Part shown: positions 1-9,391 of the stretch, in pieces
Layout of the letters: each line of letters opens with the position of its first letter
Numbering within the stretch: position 1 is the first letter of the stretch
NCBI GenBank assembly: GCA_018261755.1
Contig: JAGTRJ010000021.1
Span: 1 to 57,861, forward strand
Source of the DNA: Burkholderiaceae bacterium
GTDB taxonomy: Bacteria; Pseudomonadota; Gammaproteobacteria; Burkholderiales; Burkholderiaceae_D
Reading direction: 5' to 3'
Length of the DNA stretch: 57,861 nucleotides
Notes under the pieces: model-generated
Seen by the model: the letters and a program-made list of their open reading frames with translations, nothing else
What the model was told of the DNA's origin: nothing
The model's database searches: none
Made by a program: the position numbers and the translations under genes

Positions 1-483
1 GCGCTTCAAGGTCTGTTCGCTGGTCAAGAAGAAATTGCGCGCGACCTGCTGCGTGATGGTCGAGGCGCCCTGGCGCGCGCCGCCGCTGACGTTATGCAGC
101 GCAGCACGCAGGATGCCGAGGTAATCGACGCCGCCGTGTTCGTAGAAACGGTCATCTTCGATCGCCAGCACGGCTTTTTTCATCACGTCCGGCACGTCCT
201 TGATGCGCACCAGATTGCGGCGTTCTTCGCCGAATTCGCCAATCAGCACGTTGTCGGCCGAATAGATGCGCAACGGCATTTTCGGACGGTAATCGGTTAG
301 TGAGTCAATGGCGGGCAGGCTCGGGTAGGCAACGGCCAGCGCAAACGCCACCAGCATGCCACCAACGACGGACAGGCCGCCAAACAGAATCAGACATCCA
401 AGCGCCAGCCGCCGCATCAGGCCCGGCTTTTGTTGCGGAGGCGTCGGCTGTTGCGAGCCAGCGCCATTATTTTGAGGATTCAT
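1..483 (-). CDS. mrcA: Penicillin-binding protein 1A, N-terminal part (runs off the window)
   Basis: Bifunctional peptidoglycan glycosyltransferase/transpeptidase of the inner membrane. Only the first 161 codons are present; the gene continues beyond base 1. The translation from the ATG at 483 shows a short Pro/Gln-rich cytoplasmic start, one membrane anchor (about residues 25-52), and then the glycosyltransferase domain. Two family-51 motifs are visible: AIEDDRFYEHGG, with the catalytic Glu, and GASTITQQVARNF. The gene is divergent from pilM, an arrangement common in beta- and gammaproteobacteria. A good -10 hexamer (TATAAT, complement of 513-518) lies about 30 bases upstream of the start. 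The transpeptidase domain cannot be seen here. Confidence 0.93.
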   Translation of the reverse strand, partial: MNPQNNGAGSQQPTPPQQKPGLMRRLALGCLILFGGLSVVGGMLVAFALAVAYPSLPAIDSLTDYRPKMPLRIYSADNVLIGEFGEERRNLVRIKDVPDVMKKAVLAIEDDRFYEHGGVDYLGILRAALHNVSGGARQGASTITQQVARNFFLTSEQTLKR

Positions 484-791
484 GTGAAGCAGTGAAGAAA
501 TGTTTGCCCGGCATTATACCGGCATGCGCGCCGGGGCACCCGGATTGCGGGCATCGGCTTGTCGTACCTCAGCGCGGAAGGTGTTTCCTGTGACCAAGAA
601 AACGGTGCTGACCGGATGTGCCGGGGTGCTGGCAGGGCTTCTGTTCGTGGGATTTTAACAACGATTTGAGGTGTGGCAACAAGGAATTTCCTGTACAAAA
701 ACCGAAGCTTATTGCTACGATGCAATGTAACGCCTTAAGAATATGGGCCGGATTTGCCGGCGAAGATTCTTCGCATTTTTGGGAGTGGCGC
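484..791. promoter_or_regulatory. Divergent mrcA/pilM intergenic region
   Basis: 308 bases between two divergent genes. The minus-strand hexamer TATAAT (complement of 513-518) is a plausible -10 for mrcA; no convincing -35 is visible 17 bases upstream. The plus strand stays open in the pilM frame back to 618, but the residues before 792 do not resemble PilM. I see no other gene or repeat here. Confidence 0.45.
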
Positions 792-1871
792 TTGAAACTC
801 GATATTGGCTCATTGCTATCCAGAAAAAATCCGCCGATGGCTGGTATTGATATCAGCACGTCGGGGGTCAGGCTTGTCGAATTGTCGAGAAGCGACAAGG
901 GGGAACTGACGCTTGAATGCTATGCGTCCGAACCGTTGCCGCGCGGCGCCATCGTGGACAGCAACATCGATAACATTGACCAGGTGGCCGAGGCCATCCG
1001 GCGCGTCTGGCGCAAGAGCGGCACGAATGCACAGGCAGTCGTGCTCGGCATGCCGTCGGCATCGGTCATCACGCGCAAGGTTGTGCTTTCAGCCAGCCTG
1101 ACCGAGGATGAAATGGAGCGTCAGGTCGAGGCCGAAGCGAGCCAGTACATTCCGTTCGCGCTGGATGAAGTCAGTCTGGATTTCGATGTGGTCGGTCCGG
1201 CTGCCAGTTCGCCGGACGATGTCGAAGTGGTGCTGGCGGCGGCGCGCAAGGAAAAGGTCGAAGACCGGGTGGCGGTGGCAGAGGCGGCCGGATTGAAACC
1301 GATGGTGATGGATATCGAATCCCATGCGGCGCGGGCCGCGATTGGTCGTATCCTGGATCAAACGCCGAAAGCCGAGCAGGGGAGAATCATTGCGCTGTTC
1401 CAGATTGGCGCGCACACGGCGAATTTTTCGGTGCTGGTTGATCAGCAGCCGGTGTACGAGCGCGAACAGCCGTTCGGCGGCAATCAGCTGACGCAGGACA
1501 TCATTCGCGCCTACGGGCTGTCGTATGAGGAGGCCGAGCAGAAAAAGCGGGCCAATGAACTGCCTGACGGTTATGAGCGCGATATTCTGGCGCCGTTTCT
1601 GGAAAGCGTGGCGCAGGAAGTAACGCGCGCCATCCAGTTTTTCTTCACTTCGTCGCCGCATACCCATGTCGATCACATCTACCTCGCCGGCGGATGCGCG
1701 ATTCTGCCGGGATTGGCCGATGTGGTCGCCAACCGCACGCGGGTCAAGGCGTCGGTGGTCAGCACCTTCAAGGGGATGCGCTTGTCGAACAAGATACGCG
1801 AAAAGCAGTTGCAGATTGAGGAGCCGGGATACCTGGTGGCCTGTGGCCTGGCGATGCGGAGGTTCGACTGA
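792..1871 (+). CDS. pilM: Type IV pilus inner-membrane platform protein PilM
   Basis: Actin-like ATPase-fold protein on the cytoplasmic side of the type IV pilus machine. It recruits PilN through that protein's N-terminal peptide. I chose the TTG at 792 because it follows a GGGAG ribosome site and gives 359 residues, the usual PilM length. The expected opening (LKLDIGSLLSRK..., then MAGIDISTSGVRLVELS) starts exactly there. Conserved features include GIDIS near the start, the central QIGAHTANFSVL nucleotide-binding strand and the late YLAGGCAILPGL phosphate loop. It is the first gene of pilMNOPQ, and its stop overlaps the pilN start (TGATG). An open frame extends upstream to 618 but is unlikely to be translated. 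Confidence 0.95.
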   Translation: MKLDIGSLLSRKNPPMAGIDISTSGVRLVELSRSDKGELTLECYASEPLPRGAIVDSNIDNIDQVAEAIRRVWRKSGTNAQAVVLGMPSASVITRKVVLSASLTEDEMERQVEAEASQYIPFALDEVSLDFDVVGPAASSPDDVEVVLAAARKEKVEDRVAVAEAAGLKPMVMDIESHAARAAIGRILDQTPKAEQGRIIALFQIGAHTANFSVLVDQQPVYEREQPFGGNQLTQDIIRAYGLSYEEAEQKKRANELPDGYERDILAPFLESVAQEVTRAIQFFFTSSPHTHVDHIYLAGGCAILPGLADVVANRTRVKASVVSTFKGMRLSNKIREKQLQIEEPGYLVACGLAMRRFD

Positions 1872-2689
1872 TGATGGTCAAAATCAACCTGCTGCCTCAC
1901 CGCGAGGAAAAGCGCAAGCAGCGTGAAAAATCGTTCTATTCGCTGCTGGCATTGGGCGCCATTGCCGGCGTGCTGGTGGTCATCGTGGTTGGCGGCGTGA
2001 TTGCCACGATGATCTCGACACAGGGGCAGCGCAACCAAATCATTACGGCCGAGAACAAGAAACTTGACGAACAAATCAAGGAAATCTCGACCCTGAAACA
2101 GGAAATCGATGCACTGAAGGCGCGCCAGCAGGCAGTCGAGGATTTGCAGGCTGACCGCAACCAGCCGGTGTATCTGATGGACGAACTGGTCAAGCAGACG
2201 CCGGAAGGCATTTACCTGAAGGGCCTGAAACAGGATGGTCAGCGTGTGGTGCTGGCAGGCTATGCCCAATCGAACGATCGCGTGTCCGAACTGTTGCGTA
2301 ATCTGGGCAACAATTCTCCGTGGCTCGAACGGCCCGATCTGGTTGAAATCAAGGCGGTGAATGCCGGTGCGGGTAAGGATGCAAAGCGCGTATTTGAATT
2401 TACCGTGAACGTCGGCATCAAGCGTCCGCGCGACAAGGACAAGGAGCAAGCCGCGGCCGCCAAGCCGGGGGAGGCGAAGGGGGCGAGCGTGCCGGCATCG
2501 GTGCCTGCTCCTGCATCCGCCGCGAAACCGCCATCAACGCCTGCCGCTGCAGCAGCCCCAGCGCCAGCGGCGAAACCGGCATCAACATCCGCAGCAGTAG
2601 CGCCGGCGCCAGCGGCGAAGCCAGCTCCGGCTCCCGGTATTCCGGGCGCGGCTAGCACGGCTGCCAGCGCGGCATCGGGCAAACGCTGA
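1871..2689 (+). CDS. pilN: Type IV pilus assembly protein PilN with a long Ala/Pro-rich tail
   Basis: Bitopic inner-membrane protein that binds PilM through its conserved N-terminal peptide (VKINLLPHREEKR) and dimerises with PilO in the periplasm. One membrane helix follows at about residues 25-45, then a coiled coil rich in Lys/Glu and the periplasmic ferredoxin-like domain. The odd part is the C-terminus: after about residue 195 the protein continues for nearly 80 residues of Ala/Pro/Lys/Ser low complexity, whereas typical PilN ends near 200 residues. The tail is probably a flexible periplasmic linker of unknown role. Translation is coupled to pilM. Two in-frame ATGs (1871, 1874) are possible starts. 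Confidence 0.94.
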   Translation: MMVKINLLPHREEKRKQREKSFYSLLALGAIAGVLVVIVVGGVIATMISTQGQRNQIITAENKKLDEQIKEISTLKQEIDALKARQQAVEDLQADRNQPVYLMDELVKQTPEGIYLKGLKQDGQRVVLAGYAQSNDRVSELLRNLGNNSPWLERPDLVEIKAVNAGAGKDAKRVFEFTVNVGIKRPRDKDKEQAAAAKPGEAKGASVPASVPAPASAAKPPSTPAAAAAPAPAAKPASTSAAVAPAPAAKPAPAPGIPGAASTAASAASGKR

Positions 2690-2703
2690 TTGAGGGAAGG
2701 ATC

Positions 2704-3366
2704 ATGCCAACATTGAAAGAAAGGCTGGATTCATTCAAGGCGCAGTTCAGCGGCTTGAGAGGGGTGCATCCGGGCCAGTGGCCGATTGTGCCGCAACTGG
2801 CGTGCGCGCTCGGCGTGCTGGTTGCAATTGTTGCCGCCGGATGGTTTTTGTACTGGTCCGGCCAACTGGAAGATCTGGACCGTGGCGAGCAGGAAGAAAC
2901 CAAGCTGAAGGAAGCCTACAAGGGCAAGATACAGCAGGCAATTAATCTGGAGGGCTTGCGCAAGCAGAAGGAACTAGTCAGCCAGTATGTCGCCACGATG
3001 GAAAAGCAGTTGCCAAGCAAGGCTGAAATGGATGCGTTGCTGTCCGACATCAACCAGGCCGGCATCGGACGGGGAATGCAGTTCGAACTGTTCAAGCCGG
3101 GGCAGGTGGTAGTGAAAGAGTATTACGCCGAATTGCCGATCAACATCAAGGTAACAGGCAGTTACCATGAAGTCGCGGCATTCACCAGCGATATCGCGAA
3201 CCTGCCGCGTATCGTTACGCTCAATAACATGAACATTTCTACCGCCAAGGATGGCAAATTGCTGCTGGATGCGGTGGCAAAAACCTTCCGCTACCTGGAT
3301 GCGGAAGAACTTGCGGCACAGCGCAAGGCCAAGACCGATGCCGGCAAGAAGGGAGGGAAGAAATGA
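2704..3366 (+). CDS. pilO: Type IV pilus assembly protein PilO
   Basis: Inner-membrane partner of PilN in the pilus alignment subcomplex (PilN-PilO-PilP). At 220 residues the length is typical. There is an N-terminal cytoplasmic stretch, one membrane segment (LACALGVLVAIVAAGWF, about residues 34-54), a Lys/Glu-rich coiled coil, and a ferredoxin-like periplasmic domain containing the PilO signature region (FKPGQVVVKEYYAELPI). The end is rich in Lys/Gly. It follows pilN after 14 bases, with the ribosome site GAGGGAAGG, and its last codons overlap pilP (ATGA). Function is inferred from family and operon position. Confidence 0.94.
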   Translation: MPTLKERLDSFKAQFSGLRGVHPGQWPIVPQLACALGVLVAIVAAGWFLYWSGQLEDLDRGEQEETKLKEAYKGKIQQAINLEGLRKQKELVSQYVATMEKQLPSKAEMDALLSDINQAGIGRGMQFELFKPGQVVVKEYYAELPINIKVTGSYHEVAAFTSDIANLPRIVTLNNMNISTAKDGKLLLDAVAKTFRYLDAEELAAQRKAKTDAGKKGGKK

Positions 3367-3899
3367 TGCGTTATCGCGTTATCGCCCTTTGCCTGCCCAT
3401 GGCAGCGTTGCTCACCGCTTGCGGGAACGGCGCAGAAACGGAAATCCGCCAATGGATGGAACAGACCAAGAGGGAAACCAAGGTGTTCATCAAGCCGCTG
3501 GCAGCCCCCAAGACCTTTGCTCCCTTCGTCTACTCGCAAAAGGATAGTATCGATCCGTTTGACCCGGCCAAGCTGGCAGTGGCATTGGCCAAGTTGCGGG
3601 CGCAGTCCGGCAAGGGCGTCAAACCGGATCTGGAGCGTCGCCGCGAGCCGCTGGAGCAATATTCGCTCGATACGATCAAGATGGTTGGTACCCTGCAAAA
3701 ACCCGGCATGACGTATGCGATTCTGCAGGTGGATAAACTGGTGTTCCAGGCAAAGGTCGGCAATTATCTGGGGCAGAATTTCGGCATGATCACCGGGATT
3801 ACGGAAGATAGCGTCAATATCAAGGAAATCGTTCAGGACGCGTCCGGTGAGTGGACCGAGCGTCAAGCCAAGCTCGAATTGCAGGAGAGCCAAAAATGA
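3363..3899 (+). CDS. pilP: Type IV pilus inner-membrane lipoprotein PilP
   Basis: Lipoprotein linking the PilNO inner-membrane complex to the outer-membrane secretin PilQ. The N-terminus has a short signal with a lipobox ending LLTACG, so Cys20 or so is lipidated. A disordered stretch leads to the conserved DPFDPAKL segment and the β-sandwich homology region that binds the PilQ N0 domain (YSLDTIKMVGTLQKPG). At 178 residues it has the normal length. The start overlaps the pilO stop and the stop overlaps the pilQ start (ATGA), so expression is tightly coupled. It appears intact even though its partner PilQ is not. Confidence 0.95.
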   Translation: MMRYRVIALCLPMAALLTACGNGAETEIRQWMEQTKRETKVFIKPLAAPKTFAPFVYSQKDSIDPFDPAKLAVALAKLRAQSGKGVKPDLERRREPLEQYSLDTIKMVGTLQKPGMTYAILQVDKLVFQAKVGNYLGQNFGMITGITEDSVNIKEIVQDASGEWTERQAKLELQESQK

Positions 3900-6074
3900 C
3901 AGTACCCAAAGTATCAGACAAGAATTTTTCCGCAGCGCGAGCGAGTGTGCGGTGCTGGATGAAATCATGCCTTTTTGCATGTATGTCGCTGGTCGGATCG
4001 CTGGTTTTTGCTCAGGAAAACGCGATTGAATCGATCAGCGCCAGTCAGGCCGGTGCTGGCATTGAGATCAAGGTCAAACTGAAGGCGACACCGTCGAAAC
4101 AGCCGATCGGGTTCGCGATTACCAATCCGGCGCGTGTGGCGATCGACTTTGCCGCGACCGGCAATGCGACGGGCAAAACGCTGCAAGACATCAGTCTGGG
4201 CGATGTGCGCAACGTGAACATCGTGCAGGCCGGTGAGCGCTCAAGGCTGGTGTTCAACCTGAACCAGCCGATGAATTTCACCACCAGAACCGAGGGCAAT
4301 GTCGTTACGCTGACGATGGGCAGTGCCAGCGTGCCGCCTGCGGTGACCTCGGTTGCCGCTGCTCCGGTCAGCCAGCCAGCGCCGCAGGCTGCTGCAGCCA
4401 GCGTGGAGCCGGCTGCGTTGCGCGGGATTGATTTTCGCAAGGGCAGCAATGGCGAGGGCAGGATCGTGGTTGATTTGCCGACCAGCCGGATTGGGGTCGA
4501 TGTGCGTCAGCAAGGGAAGAAAATCGAGGTTGATTTCGTCAAGGCAGGCTTGCCGGACAAATTGCGCACCAAGATGGATGTGACCGATTTCGGCACGCCG
4601 GTGGCAACGATTACCACCCGCAGGCAGGGTGACAACGTGCATATGCTGATCGAGCCACGCGGATTGTGGGAATACAGCGCCTACCAGAGCGAATCCCAGC
4701 TGGTGGTTGAAGTCAAGCCGATCAAGGAAGACCCGAACAAGCTGACGCAAGGCACGCAGGGATACCGCGGCGAAAAATTGTCGCTGAATTTCCAGAGCGT
4801 CGAGGTTCGCGCTGTGCTGCAGGTTATTGCCGATTTCACCGGTCTGAACATCATCACCAGTGATACAGTCAGCGGCAATCTGACCTTGCGCTTGAAAGAT
4901 GTGCCATGGGATCAGGCGCTCGACATCGTATTGCGCGCAAAAAATCTCGACATGCGCAAGAACGGTTCGGTGCTGTGGATTGCGCCTAAGGACGAATTGC
5001 TGACCAAGGAAAAACTGGAACTAGAGCAAAAGGCGCAAATCGCTGAACTGGAGCCACTGAAGATGGAAGTGTTTCAGCTCAACTACCAGAAAGCGGAAGC
5101 ATTCAGGCAGGTATTCGGCATCAGCGCCTCGGGGGGGGCGGCTCCTGGCGGAGGCGGCTCGAACCGCATTCTATCGAAACGCGGCAGCGCCACAATCGAT
5201 CCGCGCACGAATCAGCTGTTCGTGACCGACATTCCATCGAAGCTGGAAGAAATCCGCATGCTGGTGCAGAAGGTGGACATCGCTTCGCGTCAGGTCATGA
5301 TCGAGGCGCGAATCGTTGAGGCGGATGACAAGTTCAGCCGCAACCTCGGTGCAAAGCTTGGCTTTACCGATTTAAGAGGCTTGCGAGGCGGAGATGCGGG
5401 CTGGTCGACCTACGGCAATAACCGGGTCGCGCTGACAGGCAATTATCTTGGCGTTGGCGAGCAGACGTTGCAGGCAAAGGTGACAGAGCAAAGTTATATC
5501 CCGAACAGCCAGTTCGTTAGTTTGCCTGCTTCGGGCATCAATGGGCAGACGGCCGGCAGCATCGGCATCAGCCTGTTCAACTCGGCCGCGAACCGGTTCC
5601 TGAATCTGGAACTGTCCGCGCTTGAGGCGGACAACAAGGGCAAGATCATTTCCGGCGGTGATTGAACAGGGCACCGAATTGCCTTATCAGCAGGCCACCA
5701 GCAGCGGCGCAACGTCGGTGGCCTTCCGCAAGGCCAGCCTGAAACTCGAAGTCACGCCGCAAATCACACCGGATGGCAATATTATTCTCGACGTCGATGT
5801 CAGCAAGGATAGCGTCGGACAGGTAACGACGGCGGGTTATGCCATCGATACCAAACATGTGCAGACGCAGGTACTGGTCGAAAACGGTGGCACGGTCGTG
5901 CTGGGCGGCATTTTCCAGCAGACGCAACGCGAAAACGTTACGCAAATCCCGTTCTTTGGTGATATTCCGGTGGTCGGCAACCTGTTCAAGAACCGCGAGC
6001 GCACGAATGACAAGACCGAGCTGCTGATTTTTATCACGCCGAAGATCATTTCAGGGCGACTGGCCAAACAGTAA
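3896..6074 (+). pseudogene. pilQ: Type IV pilus secretin PilQ, interrupted by an internal frameshifting deletion
   Basis: Outer-membrane secretin through which pili pass; also needed for competence. Two adjoining frames together make a complete PilQ. Frame one runs 3896-5665 with a signal peptide, two AMIN domains, the secretin/TonB N0 domain (LNFQSVEVRAVLQVIADFTG) and N1, and most of the secretin core. Frame two continues to 6074 with VAFRKASLKLEVTPQI, VLGGIFQQ and the GDIPVVGNLFK tail. At the junction, GKIIS runs directly into a stop (5663-5665). The highly conserved SPRVVTAD-type segment that should follow is missing, and the frame resumes at VIEQGTELPYQQ. About 35 bases appear to be lost, so this is not a one-base sequencing slip. 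The start overlaps pilP by ATGA. Confidence 0.88.
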
Positions 6075-6111
6075 ACGAAGGTTTATTTTTAAACATCAAT
6101 CAGGAAAAAAC

Positions 6112-7644
6112 ATGACAGCCGATTCAACTAAAAATACATGGCGCAGGCTGGCAGCCTTTGCGCTCGGCGGGATAGTGGCATTGACGCTAGCGGCTTGCGG
6201 CGGCGGCGGCGGATCGCCGGGGTCAGGAGGAAATACGGGTACGAGCAGTGGTTCGATTGCCGTATCCCTGACCAACTCGGCAGGGGTGGCGTCGAACACG
6301 CTCAGCGGTTCCGACACCTTGACTGTTGTCGCGCAGGTCAAGAATGGTTCGGGCGGCGTTGCCAAGAACGAGGTGGTCACCTTTACCGTCAGCAATAACC
6401 TGGCCAAAATTTCACCGACTTCTGCAACGGCGCTGACTGATGCCAACGGTGTTGCTAAAGTCAGCCTGAAATCGGCCGGAAATGGAACGGGTGCAGCAAC
6501 AGTGACTGCAACCGCGACCGTTACTGGAGCAACGTCTGCCGTGACTGGCTCAGCCAATTTTGCCATTGGTGCAGCGACGGCGGCTACGCCGGTTGCGGTT
6601 AATTTCATCTCAGCCGTGCCGTCTGATAAATCGATTGTGATTAAGGGCGCCGGTGGTAACGGCCGGACGGAAGTCGCATTGCTCACGTTCCAGGTGGTTG
6701 ATAACACCAATAATGGTATTCCTGGCGTCACCTTGAATTTCACTACCCAAAGCAGTGCGGCTGTAACGTTGGTGTCGACTACGGGAACGACCGATGCCGA
6801 TGGCAAGGTAACCGTTTCGCTTAACTCTGGCTCGCAACCGACAACGGTGCGCGTAATCGCAACGGTTGCCGGAACGAGCATTAGCACTTTGTCGGATACG
6901 GTCACGGTTACAACCGGCCAACCGGTACAACAGGCGTTTTCGCTGTCGATGAAAACACACAACCCGGAAGGTTGGAATATCGATAACACGCAGGTTGAGG
7001 TTCTGGCGCTGCTCGCGGACGCCAACGGGCAAGCGGTCGCTGATGGAACACAGGTTGTCTTTACGACTACCGCTGGCGCAATTTTTGGGAGTAACGGTGA
7101 TGCACAGTGTTTGACCGCGAACGGTGCTTGCACCGTTACATGGCGCAGCCAGAATCCTCGTCCTGCCAGTGGTGTTGGCACAATTACCGCAACCGCGACG
7201 AGTGGAACGACAAATCTGTCTACCAGTCAGTCGTTTTATATGAGCGGATCGAGTGGCAATGTGGCCAACAAGGATACAGGCGCGCTCTATAATCAGGTTA
7301 ATCCTGTGACTGGTGTGGTGGTTAATCCGCTGACCATGGATTTTACGACGAACTGTAATATGCAGACATTGTCTGTGCGAGTGGTCGATGTCAATAGTAA
7401 TCCGATGCCGAAAGGAACAAGCGTCGGTGTCTCCAATGCTGTTGATGTGAGTGCATCGGTTGTAAATAACAATGTGGTTGATATAGCGCCGCCATACTTG
7501 GGTTCAATTCACACTTTTACCGTTACGCCAGCGGGGTGTGATATAGCGGGAACCAACGCTACCGCCACGTTTTATATTGACGTCGGTTCGCCGAGCGGAT
7601 TGCATACCCTTAATCAGGTAACTATTTATTATAAGAAATCATAG
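6112..7644 (+). CDS. Secreted lipoprotein with invasin-like Ig (Big_1) domains
   Basis: 510-residue predicted lipoprotein. A twin-Arg-poor signal peptide ends in the lipobox LTLAAC (Cys29), followed by a Gly/Ser-rich linker. The rest is Thr/Ser/Val/Ala-rich β-sandwich repeats of the bacterial Ig-like/invasin type. Motifs such as [14 protein letters not shown] and [14 protein letters not shown] recur about 120 residues apart, giving at least two or three tandem domains. Two Cys pairs occur late in the protein. It is probably surface or periplasmic, possibly adhesive, but the partner is unknown. It sits between pilQ and aroK, which are usually adjacent. Its 3' third is noticeably AT-richer than its neighbours, suggesting acquisition or fast evolution. 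The ribosome site is AGGA before ATG 6112. Confidence 0.82.
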   Translation: MTADSTKNTWRRLAAFALGGIVALTLAACGGGGGSPGSGGNTGTSSGSIAVSLTNSAGVASNTLSGSDTLTVVAQVKNGSGGVAKNEVVTFTVSNNLAKISPTSATALTDANGVAKVSLKSAGNGTGAATVTATATVTGATSAVTGSANFAIGAATAATPVAVNFISAVPSDKSIVIKGAGGNGRTEVALLTFQVVDNTNNGIPGVTLNFTTQSSAAVTLVSTTGTTDADGKVTVSLNSGSQPTTVRVIATVAGTSISTLSDTVTVTTGQPVQQAFSLSMKTHNPEGWNIDNTQVEVLALLADANGQAVADGTQVVFTTTAGAIFGSNGDAQCLTANGACTVTWRSQNPRPASGVGTITATATSGTTNLSTSQSFYMSGSSGNVANKDTGALYNQVNPVTGVVVNPLTMDFTTNCNMQTLSVRVVDVNSNPMPKGTSVGVSNAVDVSASVVNNNVVDIAPPYLGSIHTFTVTPAGCDIAGTNATATFYIDVGSPSGLHTLNQVTIYYKKS

Positions 7645-7653
7645 TATTGGTAC

Positions 7654-7691
7654 AACCTGCTCCGGCGCGACAAACCGCGTCGGAGCAGGTT
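7654..7691 (+). terminator. Long hairpin between the lipoprotein gene and aroK
   Basis: AACCTGCTCCG (7654-7664) pairs perfectly with CGGAGCAGGTT (7681-7691). The inner arm adds five more pairs, one of them a G-T wobble, giving a 16-bp stem with a 6-base loop. It has no T-run, so it may act as a processing or Rho-type end, or as an attenuator 12 bases before the aroK start. Confidence 0.6.
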
Positions 7692-7703
7692 ACAATTCCG
7701 CCC

Positions 7704-8285
7704 ATGCATCAGAATATCTTCCTCGTCGGCCTGATGGGCGCTGGCAAAACCACCGTAGGGCGTGCGCTGGCAAAGCGCCTCGGGATGCGCTTTGTCGATT
7801 CCGATCAGGAAATCGAGGCGCGTACCGGTGCGTCCATACCGCTGATTTTTGAAATCGAAGGCGAAGCAAGCTTCCGACGGCGCGAAGCCGAAGTGATTCG
7901 CGATCTGACTGCCGAGGAAGGCATTGTGCTGGCAACTGGCGGCGGTGCGATTCTCAGCCCAGACAGTCGGAATTATCTGAAAACGCGCGGCATCGTGATA
8001 TACCTGCGTGCCAGCATCAACAGCATCCTGCACCGCACCGGCAATGATCGCAACCGGCCATTGCTGCAGACGGAAGACCCGCGGAAGAAACTCGAAGAGT
8101 TGGCGAAGCAGCGCGAACCGCTGTACAGCGAAGTCGCCAGCATCATTATTGATACCGGCAGGCCGAACGTGCATTCGGTGCTGCAGGTCATCCTGTCGCA
8201 ACTCGAAGCGAACAGGGGCAAAGGCGCTGCCGGCAAGCACAAGCCGCATCCGCCGAAAAAAAATATCAGTCAGGAAACGGCATGA
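7704..8285 (+). CDS. aroK: Shikimate kinase I
   Basis: Phosphorylates shikimate at the 3-hydroxyl with ATP, the fifth step of the chorismate pathway; cytoplasmic. The Walker A motif [11 protein letters not shown] lies at the N-terminus. The shikimate-binding region [14 protein letters not shown] and GGGAI follow, and the lid region includes RNRPLLQ. I chose ATG 7704 because [16 protein letters not shown] matches the family start; an open frame runs back to 7647 through the hairpin. The product is 193 residues, with a basic Lys/His/Pro-rich tail slightly longer than usual. It has no clear ribosome site and overlaps aroB by four bases. Confidence 0.95.
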   Translation: MHQNIFLVGLMGAGKTTVGRALAKRLGMRFVDSDQEIEARTGASIPLIFEIEGEASFRRREAEVIRDLTAEEGIVLATGGGAILSPDSRNYLKTRGIVIYLRASINSILHRTGNDRNRPLLQTEDPRKKLEELAKQREPLYSEVASIIIDTGRPNVHSVLQVILSQLEANRGKGAAGKHKPHPPKKNISQETA

Positions 8286-9382
8286 ACGCGCAACACGACA
8301 CCATCACCCACCTGCAAGTCGAACTTGGCGAGCGCAGCTATCCGATCGATATCGGACAGTCGCTGCTGGATAGCCAACAATTGCTGGCGGGCGCCATTTC
8401 CGGCAAGCGCGTTGCGGTTGTGACCAATACCGTGGTCGCGCCGCTGTATCTTGAACGGCTGACGCAAACGCTGGCTGCTGCGGGCAAGCAGGTGATTCCG
8501 ATCGTGCTACCGGATGGCGAGCAGGAAAAGAACTGGGAAAGTCTGATGAAGATTTTCGACGTGCTGCTGGCCGAGAAATGCGACCGGCAGACGACGCTGG
8601 TTGCGCTTGGCGGCGGCGTGATTGGCGATTTGACCGGCTATGCGGCGGCGAGCTACATGCGCGGCGTGCCATTCATCCAGGTGCCGACGACATTGCTGGC
8701 ACAGGTCGATTCTTCCGTCGGCGGCAAGACCGGCATCAACCATCCGCTGGGCAAGAACATGATTGGCGCGTTCTACCAGCCGCTGGCGGTGATCGCCGAC
8801 ACGACCACGCTGAACACGCTCGCGCCACGCGAATTGTCGGCAGGGCTGGCGGAAGTGATCAAGCATGGCTGCATCACCAGCGAAGCGTTTTTCAGCTGGA
8901 TCGAAGCGAATGTTGGCCGGCTGGTGGCACGCGAGCCGGCGGCGCTGGCATACGCAATTCAGCGTTCATGCGAAATCAAGGCCGACGTGGTGCGGCAGGA
9001 TGAACGCGAAGGCGGCCTGCGCGCGATTCTGAACTTTGGCCACACTTTTGGCCATGCGATTGAAGCCGGTCTTGGCTACGGCGAATGGCTGCATGGCGAA
9101 GCGGTTGGCTGCGGCATGGTGATGGCCGCCGACCTGTCGCAGCGGATGGGCTTCATCGACGAAGGAACGAAGCAGCGGATTGCAGCCGTGGTCGCCGCCG
9201 CAGGCTTGCCGACGGCAGCGCCAAAAATGGATGCCGGCCGCTGGATCGAACTGATGCAGGTGGACAAGAAAGCAGCTGGCGGCGAAATCAAGTTCATCCT
9301 GCTCAAGCCGCTTGGTACGCCAGTCATTACGACTGTGCCTGAAGATTTGCTGCGGGCCACGATCGCCGCCTGCAGCCGCTAG
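8282..9382 (+). CDS. aroB: 3-dehydroquinate synthase
   Basis: Converts DAHP to 3-dehydroquinate, the second step of the shikimate pathway, using NAD+ and a divalent metal. At 366 residues it has the typical length. Visible family features are the NAD-binding [19 protein letters not shown] segment and [19 protein letters not shown], followed by metal ligands in AEVIKHG (Glu), [11 protein letters not shown] (His) and WLHGEAV (His). Its start overlaps the aroK stop (ATGA), so the two shikimate enzymes are translationally coupled. It is followed after 9 bases by dgt, the usual order in Burkholderiales. Confidence 0.97.
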   Translation: MNAQHDTITHLQVELGERSYPIDIGQSLLDSQQLLAGAISGKRVAVVTNTVVAPLYLERLTQTLAAAGKQVIPIVLPDGEQEKNWESLMKIFDVLLAEKCDRQTTLVALGGGVIGDLTGYAAASYMRGVPFIQVPTTLLAQVDSSVGGKTGINHPLGKNMIGAFYQPLAVIADTTTLNTLAPRELSAGLAEVIKHGCITSEAFFSWIEANVGRLVAREPAALAYAIQRSCEIKADVVRQDEREGGLRAILNFGHTFGHAIEAGLGYGEWLHGEAVGCGMVMAADLSQRMGFIDEGTKQRIAAVVAAAGLPTAAPKMDAGRWIELMQVDKKAAGGEIKFILLKPLGTPVITTVPEDLLRATIAACSR

Positions 9383-9391
9383 TCACGAACG

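Noticed and set aside
618-791. Longer N-terminus for PilM from 618
   Set aside because: The upstream residues do not resemble PilM and lie in the divergent promoter region; the TTG at 792 has a ribosome site and gives the family length.
6096-7181. 361-residue minus-strand frame across the Ig-like lipoprotein
   Set aside because: Pro/Val/Ala-rich translation mirrors the Thr/Ala repeats on the other strand; no start signal or domain supports it.
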